Origin: Paracoccaceae bacterium
GTDB lineage: Bacteria; Pseudomonadota; Alphaproteobacteria; Rhodobacterales; Rhodobacteraceae
Direction: 5' to 3'
NCBI GenBank assembly: GCA_002709405.1
Contig: PAQV01000039.1
Location: 1-64,000 of the forward strand
DNA: 64,000 bases
The notes below the pieces were generated by a model that worked only from the letters and a program-made list of their open reading frames with translations, did no database searches and had not been told where the DNA came from. Below are positions 43,647 through 54,751 of the stretch, piece after piece. Position 1 is the first letter of the stretch. The number at the start of each line of letters is the position of its first letter. A program made the position numbers and the translations under genes.

Positions 43647-46208
43647 ATGTCCTCGTTTCCTGAACGCGCCAAAGTCGTCATCGTCGGCCTTGGCGGCATC
43701 GTCGGCGCCTCGGTCGCGCATCACCTGATCGAGCGCGGCTGGGACGACATCGTCGGCATCGACAAGTCGGCCGTCCCGACCGACATCGGCTCGACCGGCC
43801 ATGCCTCGGACTTCTGCTACGTCACCAGCCACGACCAGCTGAGCACCTGGACATCGATGTATTCCGTCGATTTCTACGAGAAGCTGGGCCATTACAGCCG
43901 GATCGGCGGGTTGGAAGTGGCCCGGGTCGGCGATGACGAGCGGATGGACGAGCTGAAGCGGCGCTGCGATTCCGGCCGTGCCTTCGGCACCAACGTGCGC
44001 ATGATCTCGGCCGCCGAGGCCAAGGAGAAGTTCCCGCTTCTGGAAGAGGACCAGATCCAGGGCGCCATGTGGGACCCGGATGCGGGCCTTGTGGTGCCCC
44101 GCTCGCAGACTGTTGCGGGCAAGCTGGTGGATGCGGGCGAGAAATCCGGCAAGCTGCGGTCCTTCCCCAACACCCCGGCGCTGGAACTGATCCAGGAGAA
44201 CGGCCGCGTGGTCGGCGTCAAGACCCATCGCGGCACCATCATGGCCGACCACGTCGTGGTCTGCGCCGGTCTCTGGGGCCGCCTGATCGCCGACATGGTG
44301 GGCGAAGACCTGCCCGTCATGCCCGTCGACCACCCGCTGACCTTCTTCGGGCCTTACGACGAATTCGCCGGCACCGGGCTGGAGATCGGCCGTCCTCTGC
44401 TGCGCGACCAGGGTAACTCGGCCTACATGCGCGACACCGGCGACCCGGCGACGACCGAAGGTGGCCAGATGGAATGGGGCTATTACTACGAGAAAGAGCC
44501 GCGCATGGTGCACCCGCGCGACATTCTCGAAAAGGGCCAGGCGCGGCTTGGGCCCTCGATGCGGGACCTGTCGCTGGAAGACGTGATCGAGCCGCTGGAA
44601 CGGGCGATGGAACTGACCCCGATCCTGGCCGAGCTGGGCTTCAACGAAAGCCATTCGTTCAACGGGCTGCTGCAGACCACCACCGATGGCGGCCCGTCCA
44701 TGGGCGAAAGCCGCAAGGTGCGCGGGCTGTGGTATGCCGTGGCGATCTGGGTGAAGGACGCGCCGGGCATGGCCAAGCTGATCGCCGACTGGATGACCGA
44801 CGGGCGCACCCATATCGACCACCACCAGATCGATTACGCGCGCTTCCAGGATTTCCAGCTGACCGAAGACTTCATCTGGGGCCGCTGCGAGGAAACCGCC
44901 AAGAAGATCTACAACCCGCCGGTCCACCCGCGCGAACCCTTCGGCAACGCCCGGGGCATCCGCCGGTCTCCGTTCTACGAGCGCGAGGTCGAGCTGGGCG
45001 GGTATTTCATGGAGCTGGGCGGCTGGGAACGGGCCCATGGCTATGCCGCGAACGAACACCTGCTGGAGAAATACGCGGACCAGGTGCCGGTGCGCGAAAA
45101 CGAGTGGGACAGCCGCCATTTCTGGCGCGTGTCGAATGCCGAACAGCTGGAAATGAGTGCCGATTGCGGCATCATCAACCTGTCGCACTTCCACATGACC
45201 GACATCTCGGGGCCGGATCACGTGGCCCTGCTGGAATGGCTCTGTGCCGCGCGGATCGGGGGCGACGCCAACATCGGCAAGGGCATCTATACCCACATGC
45301 TTGACGACGAGGGCATGGTACGCGCCGACTTCACCGTCTTCCGGATCGAGGACAAGTGCCGGCTGGTGAACGGAGCCGACGCCGGCCCGCGCGACCTGAC
45401 CTACATGCGGCGCGTCGCGGCCGACAAGGGCTTTGACGTGACCATCACTGACGTGACCGAAGATAACGTCACAATCGGCATCTGGGGGCCGAACGCGCGC
45501 GAGACGCTGAAGAAGGTTGTGGCCGACCCGGCAGGACTGGAACCCGAGGCTTTCCCCTTCGCCGCCATCCGCCCGATCGAGATCGCCGGCAAGACGGTGT
45601 CGGCCTTCCGGATCTCCTACGTGGGGGAACAGGGCTGGGAACTGCACATGCCCTATGGCGATGCCCTGGCCGTCTGGGATGCCCTGCGCGAGACCGGGGT
45701 CATGGCGGTGGGTGTCGAAACCTATGCGAATTCGCGGCGCCTGGAGAAATCCCTGCGCCTGCAGAACGCCGACCTGCACACCCAGTACAACCTGTACGAG
45801 GCAGACCTGGCCCGACCCAAGGTCAAGGAGGCCGACTTCCGGGGCAAGGCGAAGCACCTGGAATACCGCGCCCGGGACAACCAGCCGGCGATGCTGTGCA
45901 CGCTGGTGATGACCGACAGCACCGACAGCGCGGGCGTGGTGCGCTACCCGGTCAACACGATGCCGGTGATGGATCCCGAGACGGGCAAGGTCCTGGTCGA
46001 TGCGCTGGGGCGGCGGTCCTACACGACGTCGGTGGCCTTTGGTCCGACGGTGGGCAAGACCATCGCCCTGGCCTACCTGCCCTGGGACTATGCCCAGGTC
46101 GGGCGCAAGCTGTCGGTCACCTATTTCGACGAAACCTACCCCGTCGAGGTGGCCGGTGTCGGGTACCAGCCGCTCTACGATCCGGAAAACGCCAAGCCGC
46201 GCAGCTAG
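43647..46208 (+). CDS. GcvT-family FAD-dependent demethylase (dimethylglycine/sarcosine dehydrogenase-like)
   Basis: The 853-residue protein couples an N-terminal FAD amine oxidase domain (VVIVGLGGIVGASVAHHLIERG, dinucleotide motif near residues 11-32) to C-terminal aminomethyltransferase (GcvT) domains (about 430-853). Proteins of this layout demethylate dimethylglycine or sarcosine and hand the methyl group to tetrahydrofolate. GSTGHASDFCY is near the expected covalent-FAD region. ATG 43647 is taken over 43635 because GGAT precedes it. The Rieske system nearby makes dimethylglycine in the betaine pathway, which supports this role. It ends at a strong hairpin. Confidence 0.85.
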   Translation: MSSFPERAKVVIVGLGGIVGASVAHHLIERGWDDIVGIDKSAVPTDIGSTGHASDFCYVTSHDQLSTWTSMYSVDFYEKLGHYSRIGGLEVARVGDDERMDELKRRCDSGRAFGTNVRMISAAEAKEKFPLLEEDQIQGAMWDPDAGLVVPRSQTVAGKLVDAGEKSGKLRSFPNTPALELIQENGRVVGVKTHRGTIMADHVVVCAGLWGRLIADMVGEDLPVMPVDHPLTFFGPYDEFAGTGLEIGRPLLRDQGNSAYMRDTGDPATTEGGQMEWGYYYEKEPRMVHPRDILEKGQARLGPSMRDLSLEDVIEPLERAMELTPILAELGFNESHSFNGLLQTTTDGGPSMGESRKVRGLWYAVAIWVKDAPGMAKLIADWMTDGRTHIDHHQIDYARFQDFQLTEDFIWGRCEETAKKIYNPPVHPREPFGNARGIRRSPFYEREVELGGYFMELGGWERAHGYAANEHLLEKYADQVPVRENEWDSRHFWRVSNAEQLEMSADCGIINLSHFHMTDISGPDHVALLEWLCAARIGGDANIGKGIYTHMLDDEGMVRADFTVFRIEDKCRLVNGADAGPRDLTYMRRVAADKGFDVTITDVTEDNVTIGIWGPNARETLKKVVADPAGLEPEAFPFAAIRPIEIAGKTVSAFRISYVGEQGWELHMPYGDALAVWDALRETGVMAVGVETYANSRRLEKSLRLQNADLHTQYNLYEADLARPKVKEADFRGKAKHLEYRARDNQPAMLCTLVMTDSTDSAGVVRYPVNTMPVMDPETGKVLVDALGRRSYTTSVAFGPTVGKTIALAYLPWDYAQVGRKLSVTYFDETYPVEVAGVGYQPLYDPENAKPRS

Positions 46209-46217
46209 GCGGGGTCA

Positions 46218-46242
46218 CGTAGGATGGGTGATATCACCCATC

Positions 46243-46247
<5 letters not shown>
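46218..46247. repeat. REP-like palindrome and probable bidirectional terminator
   Basis: A 30-base inverted repeat has the perfect core GATGGGTGATATCACCCATC (46223-46242). It extends by CGTAG/TTACG with one G-U pair. It lies between the convergent demethylase and LysR genes and covers the LysR stop codon. The motif resembles GTAGGATGGGTG-type repeats scattered in many bacterial genomes. Confidence 0.7.
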
Positions 46248-48541
<2,294 letters not shown>

Positions 48542-48545
48542 CCCC

Positions 48546-49628
48546 ATGGCGCTGGACAAGACCTTTGCCCAGGGGGCCTGGAGCGATGACGAGCCGCTGG
48601 AATGCGTCTCGATCCTGCCGGAATCGCCGGATGTGATGACCGTCTGCTTCCAGGCGCCGTCGGGCCGGCCCTTCGCCTTCGAGGCCGGCCAGTTCATAAC
48701 CCTGGAACTGCCGGTGCCGGGCGGGCCGCTGTATCGGACGTACACGATCTCGTCCTCGCCCTCGCGGCCCCTGTCGCTGACGATAACCATCAAGGCCCAG
48801 GCCGACTCCATCGGCACGCGCTGGATCATGGAGAACCTGGTGCCCGGCGTGACCTTGAAGGCCACCGGGCCCGCAGGCCGGTTCACCTCGGCCGCGCATC
48901 CGGCGAAGAAACACCTGTTCATCTCGGCCGGGTCGGGCATCACGCCGATGATGTCGATGACCACCGAGATTTATGATGCGGGCCGGCCCTGCGACATCAT
49001 CTTCGTCAATTGCGCCCGCCGTCCGTCGGACATCATCTTCCGCCGCCGGCTGGAACACATGGCCACGCGTATCGAGGGCCTGGACCTGAAATGGGTGGTC
49101 GAGGAATCCGACAAGTACCAGCCCTGGACCGGATACCAAGGCCGCTTCAACCAGCTGATGCTGGGTCTGATGGCGCCCGACTACCTGGACCGCGAGGTCT
49201 TTTGCTGCGGGCCCGAGCCCTTCATGACCGCCGTGCGCGAGGCCCTGGCGGGGCTTGGCTATGACATGGACCATTACCACCAGGAAAGCTTCCAGGCCCC
49301 GCAGATGCCTGCCGCCGACCTGATCCGGTCTCCGGAACCGGATGACGACCTGCCCGAAGAAGACGTCATGGCGGAAATCGCCTTCGATATTTCGGGCGTG
49401 ACGGCGTCTTGCCCGGAAACCGACACCGTCCTGGCGGCGGCGCGCGGGGCGGGCGTGGCGATCCCCTCGGGCTGCACCTTCGGGGTCTGCGGCACCTGCA
49501 AGGTCAAGAAGACCGGGGGCGAGGTGCACATGGTCCACAACGGCGGCATCACCGACGACGAGATCGAGGAAGGCTATATCCTGGCCTGCTGCTCGAACCC
49601 GCGCGGCAAGGTCACGCTGGACATCTGA
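48546..49628 (+). CDS. gbcB: Flavin/ferredoxin reductase for the Rieske oxygenase (GbcB-like)
   Basis: The 360-residue electron-transfer protein has an N-terminal FAD domain (RTYTISSSPS) and an NAD domain (GSGITPMMSM, with FCCGPEPFM). A C-terminal plant-type [2Fe-2S] domain follows with GCTFGVCGTCKVKK and ACCSN. It moves electrons from NADH to the GbcA-like oxygenase. It begins four bases after gbcA, so the pair forms an operon. Confidence 0.88.
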   Translation: MALDKTFAQGAWSDDEPLECVSILPESPDVMTVCFQAPSGRPFAFEAGQFITLELPVPGGPLYRTYTISSSPSRPLSLTITIKAQADSIGTRWIMENLVPGVTLKATGPAGRFTSAAHPAKKHLFISAGSGITPMMSMTTEIYDAGRPCDIIFVNCARRPSDIIFRRRLEHMATRIEGLDLKWVVEESDKYQPWTGYQGRFNQLMLGLMAPDYLDREVFCCGPEPFMTAVREALAGLGYDMDHYHQESFQAPQMPAADLIRSPEPDDDLPEEDVMAEIAFDISGVTASCPETDTVLAAARGAGVAIPSGCTFGVCGTCKVKKTGGEVHMVHNGGITDDEIEEGYILACCSNPRGKVTLDI

Positions 49629-49737
49629 CCCGCTTGGCCAGGGCCGGTATGCGGGGCTGGGATGATACCCCGCTGCGGCCACGGTCGCCGAGGAGCCGGG
49701 ACACCCGCCCGGCCCCGGCATTCGGGGTGATTTGCCC

Positions 49738-51171
49738 TCAGCCTCCGACCAGGGCGACAAGGATGGCGAAGACAGGCACGGTGACGGCCATGCAGAGCGC
49801 GCCGTACAGCAGGTTCCAGCCCCAGGTCAGCATCTTCGGCGCATAGCCCCCCACCCGGTCGATCATCAGCACGACTGTAGCAAAGGGCGACAGGAACATG
49901 CTGAGCGACCAGCCCATGGAAATCGACAGGGCGATCAGCGTGGGGTTGGCGGGCAGGATCTGAAGGCTGCCGAAGAAACTGCCGAAGAACACCGCCGTCA
50001 TGATCGGGCTGAGACCGAAGAGGCTCATGGCCGCAATCGCTGGGGGCACCAGTGACAACAGCAGGAAATCGGGGATGACGTCGAGCCCCAGCCGGTCTGC
50101 CACGGCCTGCGCCGGGACCAGGGCCGACCCGGCCCGCCCGATGAAGCCCGAACAGGCCAGCGTCACCGCAACCCGAGCGGATCCGGGAAGGCCGACGAAG
50201 CCGATTTCGCGCAGTCGGGCACCGACGACGGGCCAGTCAACACGCCCCTGGCCATGGTTCTGCACGGTGATCCAGCCGACCAGCATCACCGGGCAGACGG
50301 CCATCAGCCCGAAGATGATCGTGTCGTCCAGCAGCTGGCTGACCAGGATCGCCAGGACGAAGAGCCAGGCACAGGCCACCGCGAACATCAGCGCCGCATG
50401 GGCCGGAAAGACCGGCTTCACCTGCTTGGCCCGGGGGCGATAGGCGCGGAACCGGATGCGGTCCTCGGTCGCGCCCAGGATCATGAAGAGGAGGAACAGC
50501 ACCGCGCCCAGCAGGATCCACAGCTTGCGGTCGACCCCTGGGATCAGTTCCATCAGGGCCAGGGGCGCGACGGCCGTCGGCGACCAGATCACGCACCAGG
50601 CAAAGCCGCGCAACAGGGCCGAGACCTGGCGGCGTTCGCGGATCGGGTTCAGCGGGTCGTCGGGCGCCGAGGTGCGGATGCCCCGCTGGATCAGGGGCAC
50701 GAGGAAACTGACCACGCCGATATTGAACAGCACGGCCATGATGCCGGTGCCCCCGAACAGGGCATAGAACCTGCGCCCGGCGGGCTGGCGGGACAGGTAG
50801 CGGCCAAGCGCCTCGATCGAGGGGGAGGTCGCGGCGGCCTCATGCAGAAGGCCCAGCAGCAGCACGAAGGCCATCAGGAAACTGGCCTGGGTCAGGGCGG
50901 CGCCAAGATCGGCCCCCGGGGTGGGGCTGGTCCACATGACGGCCAGGCTCAGCACGCCACACAGCGACAGCAGGTAGACCTCGCGCACGCCGATCCGGGT
51001 CAGGGCGCCCGCCAGCACGGCGGCCAGGGCCAGCCAGGCCACCACCTGGACCTCCGCGCTTTCGGTCATGCGGGCCAGGACCTCGATGGCCATGACCCCC
51101 ATCAGCAAAAGGCCCAGCACGCGGTCGCGCGCGGGAATGCCGCGCCAGGAGGAAGGCGCTGCCCCGGTCAT
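49738..51171 (-). CDS. Polytopic membrane protein, transporter-like (unknown substrate)
   Basis: The 477-residue protein has about twelve hydrophobic helices and no signal motif. It has short polar loops and segments such as SFLVPLIQRGIR, GLSPIMTAVFFGSFFG and NPTLIALSISMGWSLSMFLSP, which resemble the ion-transporter superfamily (anion or dicarboxylate permeases). I could not place the family. ATG 51171 is preferred; the longer frame adds 61 residues with little hydrophobic pattern. It stands alone on the minus strand between the gbcAB operon and a GNAT gene. Confidence 0.65.
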   Translation of the reverse strand: MTGAAPSSWRGIPARDRVLGLLLMGVMAIEVLARMTESAEVQVVAWLALAAVLAGALTRIGVREVYLLSLCGVLSLAVMWTSPTPGADLGAALTQASFLMAFVLLLGLLHEAAATSPSIEALGRYLSRQPAGRRFYALFGGTGIMAVLFNIGVVSFLVPLIQRGIRTSAPDDPLNPIRERRQVSALLRGFAWCVIWSPTAVAPLALMELIPGVDRKLWILLGAVLFLLFMILGATEDRIRFRAYRPRAKQVKPVFPAHAALMFAVACAWLFVLAILVSQLLDDTIIFGLMAVCPVMLVGWITVQNHGQGRVDWPVVGARLREIGFVGLPGSARVAVTLACSGFIGRAGSALVPAQAVADRLGLDVIPDFLLLSLVPPAIAAMSLFGLSPIMTAVFFGSFFGSLQILPANPTLIALSISMGWSLSMFLSPFATVVLMIDRVGGYAPKMLTWGWNLLYGALCMAVTVPVFAILVALVGG

Positions 51172-51392
51172 GGGCGGCCGCCGATCCGGCCCCGAAATGT
51201 GGTCATCTTGCAAAGTCCTGTTGGTCGTACCGGCCCGGATTACCCGGTCGAGGGGGCCGGGCGCAATTGCCCGGAGCGGCATCCCCGCCATGCACGGTCG
51301 CGCTTTGCCGCCCCGGGTCGCGGTCCTGCCTTGAAATTGATCCGCTCGCCGCACAGCATGGGCCGGACATCCTATGCGAAAAGCGACTGATC

Positions 51393-52226
51393 ATGGCCCA
51401 GCCCGAATTCTCCGTAATGACCGAAGCCCAGCTTGATGCCGTGCTGGACTGGGCCGCCGCCGAGGGCTGGAACCCCGGCCTGGGCGATGCCGCCGCCTTC
51501 CATGCCGCCGATCCGCAGGGGTTCTTCCTGGCCAGCGTCGACGGCCAGCCCGCTGCCGCCATTTCCGTGGTCAATCAGGGGCCGGAGGATGCCTTCCTGG
51601 GGCTGTATATCTGCCGGCCCGAATTCCGCGGCCAGGGGATCGGGTTCGCCCTGTGGTCCCATGCGCTGACCCATGTGGGGACCAGATCGGTCGGTCTGGA
51701 CGGCGTGCCGGAACAAGAGGCCAATTACGAAAGCTCGGGCTTTGTCCGGGTCGGCGCAAGCCTGCGCCACGTGGGCCATCTGCCGGGCGTGGCAGGGGCC
51801 GGGCTGCGGGACATGACGGAACAGGATCTGCCCGACCTGATCGCCCTGGATGCGGCCGCGGGCGGGCTGACCCGTGCGGCCTTCCTGGCCAGCTGGCTGG
51901 GCGCATCGCCGCAGAGGGCCACGCGCGTGCTATGCAAGGACGACCAGATCGCCGGCTTCGCCACCTGGCGGACCTGCCGTGAGGGTACCAAGATCGGCCC
52001 GATCATTGCCCCGGATGCCGACGCCGCCCTGACCCTGATCGCCGACATCGCGGCCGTGGCCCCGGCCCCGCTGATCATCGACATCCCCGAGGCCAATTTC
52101 CCCCTGCGTACAGCCCTGACCGCCGCGGGGTTCGAGATGACCTTTTCCACCGCCCGCATGTACCGCGGGCGGCCGCCGGTGACGACGTCATCGCTGCAGG
52201 CCATCGCCTCGATGGAGCTGGGCTGA
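51393..52226 (+). CDS. GNAT-family N-acetyltransferase (tandem domain)
   Basis: The 277-residue protein has an N-terminal GNAT domain with the acetyl-CoA loop (ICRPEFRGQGIGFALWSHAL, about residues 73-92). A second, weaker domain is seen in the C-terminal half (RAFLASWLG, WRTCREGTKIGPIIAP). Two-domain GNATs of this type are common in alphaproteobacteria. The acceptor is unknown. ATG 51393 begins the conserved part. It converges with folD across about 36 bases. Confidence 0.8.
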   Translation: MAQPEFSVMTEAQLDAVLDWAAAEGWNPGLGDAAAFHAADPQGFFLASVDGQPAAAISVVNQGPEDAFLGLYICRPEFRGQGIGFALWSHALTHVGTRSVGLDGVPEQEANYESSGFVRVGASLRHVGHLPGVAGAGLRDMTEQDLPDLIALDAAAGGLTRAAFLASWLGASPQRATRVLCKDDQIAGFATWRTCREGTKIGPIIAPDADAALTLIADIAAVAPAPLIIDIPEANFPLRTALTAAGFEMTFSTARMYRGRPPVTTSSLQAIASMELG

Positions 52227-52262
52227 CCGTCCGCGCCGCCAGCCCCGTCGCCAGCCCAAATG

Positions 52263-53174
52263 TCAGGCTGTCAGCCCTTCGGGTTCCGGCAGGCCATTGG
52301 CCCGGCAACAGGCGGTCAGCGTGTTGGCCAGCAGGCAGGCGATGGTCATCGGGCCAACGCCCCCGGGCACCGGCGTCACCGCTCCGGCCACCCTGGACAC
52401 GCTGTCGAAATCGACGTCGCCGACCAGGCGGGTCTTGCCGTTGGGGCCTTCGATCCGGTTAATGCCCACGTCGATCACCGTGGCGCCCGGGCCGATCCAG
52501 TCGCCGGGGATCATCTGTGGCCGGCCGACGGCGGCAATGACGATATCGGCCCGGCGCACGACCTCGGGCAGGTTCTTGGTGCGCGAATGGGCGATGGTCA
52601 CGGTGCAACTGTCGCCCAGCAACAGCTGGGCCATGGGCTTGCCGACGATGTTGGACCGGCCCACCACCACGGCATTCATCCCCGACAGCGACCCATGCAG
52701 GTCGCGCAGCAGCATCAGGCACCCCAGGGGCGTGCAGGGCACCATGGATTTCTGGCCCGTGCCCAGAAGGCCCACGTTCGAAATGTGGAACCCGTCGACA
52801 TCCTTTGCCGGGTCGATCGCATTGATCACCAGGTCGCTGTCCAGGTGGTCGGGCAAAGGCAGTTGCACGAGGATGCCATGGATCTTCGGGTCGGCGTTCA
52901 GCTGGTCGATGATGGCCAGCAGGTCGGCCTCGGAGGTGGTGGCCTCCAGCCGGTGCTCGACCGAGTACATCCCGGCCTCTTTCGTCTGCTTGCCCTTGTT
53001 GCGGACATAGACCTGGCTGGCGGGATCCTCGCCCACCAGCACGACGGCCAGTCCCGGGGTCAGCCCGTGATCGGCCTGAAGGCGGGCGACATGGGTGGCG
53101 ACTCGGGTGCGGACGTCCGCGGCAAAGGCCTTGCCGTCGATGATCCGCGCGGTGTCGATGATGGCTTCAGTCAC
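52263..53174 (-). CDS. folD: Bifunctional methylene-THF dehydrogenase/methenyl-THF cyclohydrolase
   Basis: FolD interconverts 5,10-methylene-THF, 5,10-methenyl-THF and 10-formyl-THF. The 303-residue protein has the family motifs [16 protein letters not shown] (residues about 47-62), [24 protein letters not shown] and the C-terminal [11 protein letters not shown]. The GTG start follows a GGAGGA site. It stands near genes that make one-carbon units (the GcvT-family demethylase, glyA), so it likely oxidises those units to formyl-THF. Confidence 0.96.
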   Translation of the reverse strand: MTEAIIDTARIIDGKAFAADVRTRVATHVARLQADHGLTPGLAVVLVGEDPASQVYVRNKGKQTKEAGMYSVEHRLEATTSEADLLAIIDQLNADPKIHGILVQLPLPDHLDSDLVINAIDPAKDVDGFHISNVGLLGTGQKSMVPCTPLGCLMLLRDLHGSLSGMNAVVVGRSNIVGKPMAQLLLGDSCTVTIAHSRTKNLPEVVRRADIVIAAVGRPQMIPGDWIGPGATVIDVGINRIEGPNGKTRLVGDVDFDSVSRVAGAVTPVPGGVGPMTIACLLANTLTACCRANGLPEPEGLTA

Positions 53175-53301
53175 GATTTCCTCCGGTTTTCACTGGTGTC
53201 CCACAGGCCAGAATACCAAAAACTGGTATGTGAAACACAGATGGTTAATCACTAACTCATTGTTTTATATTGATATTATTTCCACATTAACCAGCCTTGA
53301 T

Positions 53302-53359
53302 TAACCGTCATAGCGGTTATGCTCTGGTACTGTTGCTCGTTATGCCGCAATGCGGCATA
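53302..53359. promoter_or_regulatory. AT-rich promoter region with two inverted repeats before the DUF1127 gene
   Basis: The 53175-53403 gap is markedly AT-rich. It has repeats TAACCG-TCATAG-CGGTTA at 53302-53319 and TATGCCGC-AAT-GCGGCATA at 53341-53359. Repeated TTAACC/GGTTAA motifs lie at about 53243-53307. A regulator site is likely; its owner is unknown. Confidence 0.45.
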
Positions 53360-53403
53360 TACCAACGCAACACGAGATCACGACATCAAGAAAGGTGCCC
53401 GAC

Positions 53404-53625
53404 ATGGCCTTCGCTTCGACCACCACGCCCCGCCACGGCCTTGGCCACACCCTGCTTTCGCCGGTCCGTCATCTGGTCCAGACCATTGAATGGATCCGCG
53501 AGTGCAACCGCATCGGCAACGAATACGAGCAGATGTCGCACATGAGCGACAGCCGCCTGTCGATGGCCGGGCTCAAGCGCGAAGACATCCCGACCGACAT
53601 CATCCGCCGCTCGGACCTGTTCTGA
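53404..53625 (+). CDS. DUF1127-type small protein
   Basis: A 73-residue protein whose end MSDSRLSMAGLKREDIPTDI matches the DUF1127/YjiS-type pattern (SDxxLxxxGLxRxDI). The family is common in Rhodobacterales and other alphaproteobacteria, and some members are reported to bind RNA and affect phosphate, nitrogen or stress responses. The gene follows an AT-rich region with inverted repeats. An upstream ATG-type frame start at 53350 exists, but 53404 begins MAFASTTTP with AAAGG 12 bases before it. Confidence 0.75.
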   Translation: MAFASTTTPRHGLGHTLLSPVRHLVQTIEWIRECNRIGNEYEQMSHMSDSRLSMAGLKREDIPTDIIRRSDLF

Positions 53626-53713
53626 GATCAGCGAATCCGGCGTCCCGGATCCGCCGTCACCCCCCGCCCCGCTCGCGGCTGCGCCAGCCTTGACGCCGCC
53701 GGACCGGGGCCCC

Positions 53714-54667
53714 TCAGGTGACCACATTGCTCGGTTCGCCGCGCGCGAAATTGTCGAGGTGATCGCGGACCTGGTTCCACAGGGTCTGCATCGCCTCTTC
53801 GCTGGCCCAGGCCACGTGCGGCGTGACGATCACATTCGGCCGGTCCAGCACGGTCAGCAGCGGGTTGTCCGGCTCAGGCGGCTCTGACGTCAGCACGTCG
53901 AAGCCCAGGCCCGAAATCCAGCCCTCGTCCAGCGCCTTGACCAGGTCGCCTTCATGCACCAGACCGCCGCGTGAACAATTCACCAGCAAAGGCTTCTGCT
54001 TCATGCGCCGGAATTCCGGCTCGGCGATCATGTTCTTGGTGGCCGGCATCAGGGGGCTGTGCAGGGTGATGATGTCCGCGGTCTCGATGACCTCGTCCCA
54101 GGGCGTGTAGAGCGGGCCAAGCCCGTCGACCCCCTTGTGGGCGGCGAACATGACCTTCATGCCAAAGGCCCGGGCCAGGTCGGCCACCCCCTGCCCCAGC
54201 ACGCCTTCCCCGATGATGCCCAGCTTGGACCCCGACAGGTCCTTGATCGGATGGGTGAAGAAACAGAACTGGCCCGATTTCTGCCATTCGCCGTCGATCA
54301 CGTCCTGGCGATAGCCCACGATGGACCGGCGCAGGGCAAGGATCAGCGCAAAGGTATGTTCGGGCACCGTGTTGACCGCATAGCCGCGCACGTTCGACAC
54401 GATGATCCCGCGTTCGCGGCAGGCCTCCAGATCGAAGGCATCGTAACCGGTGGCCGGGATGGCGATCATCTTCAGCTTGGGGCACTTCTCGATGCTGTCG
54501 CGCCGGATCGGCACCTTGTTGGAAATGGCGATATCAGCGTCCGCCAGCCGCTCGGCCACCTGTTCCGGGGCGGTCTGGTCGTAGACCACCCAGTCGTGAT
54601 CGAACGAGGGACGATGAAGTTCGACACTGGGCCCGATGGACCCCCGGTCGAGAAAGACGATGCGCAT
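53714..54667 (-). CDS. D-2-hydroxyacid dehydrogenase (hydroxypyruvate reductase/glycerate dehydrogenase-like)
   Basis: The 317-residue NAD(P)-dependent dehydrogenase has the dinucleotide motif GIIGEGVLGQGVADLARAFG (about residues 150-169). Catalytic segments NCSRGGLVHEGDL and PHVAWASEEA complete the family pattern. Its operon partners are serine-glyoxylate aminotransferase-like and glyA genes, so it probably reduces hydroxypyruvate to glycerate, the step after that aminotransferase in the serine cycle. It is the last gene of the leftward operon, after a strong hairpin. Confidence 0.88.
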   Translation of the reverse strand: MRIVFLDRGSIGPSVELHRPSFDHDWVVYDQTAPEQVAERLADADIAISNKVPIRRDSIEKCPKLKMIAIPATGYDAFDLEACRERGIIVSNVRGYAVNTVPEHTFALILALRRSIVGYRQDVIDGEWQKSGQFCFFTHPIKDLSGSKLGIIGEGVLGQGVADLARAFGMKVMFAAHKGVDGLGPLYTPWDEVIETADIITLHSPLMPATKNMIAEPEFRRMKQKPLLVNCSRGGLVHEGDLVKALDEGWISGLGFDVLTSEPPEPDNPLLTVLDRPNVIVTPHVAWASEEAMQTLWNQVRDHLDNFARGEPSNVVT

Positions 54668-54697
54668 GACTTCCGCTTTCGTATTCGGTCATTGGAA

Positions 54698-54731
54698 CGG
54701 CGCGCGAGGCCCTTGGACACGTCGCGCGCCG
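54698..54731 (-). terminator. Intercistronic hairpin after the aminotransferase gene
   Basis: CGGCGCGCGA (54698-54707) and TCGCGCGCCG (54722-54731) form a perfect 10-base stem with a 14-base loop. It lies on the transcript between the aminotransferase stop and the dehydrogenase start. There is no T-run. It may reduce expression of the last gene or stabilise the upstream mRNA. Confidence 0.6.
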
Positions 54732-54751
54732 CGAAACTGGCTGGTCCCGGC

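Noticed and set aside
43410-45857. 815-residue minus-strand frame over the FAD demethylase gene
   Set aside because: Antisense shadow of a well-recognised gene.
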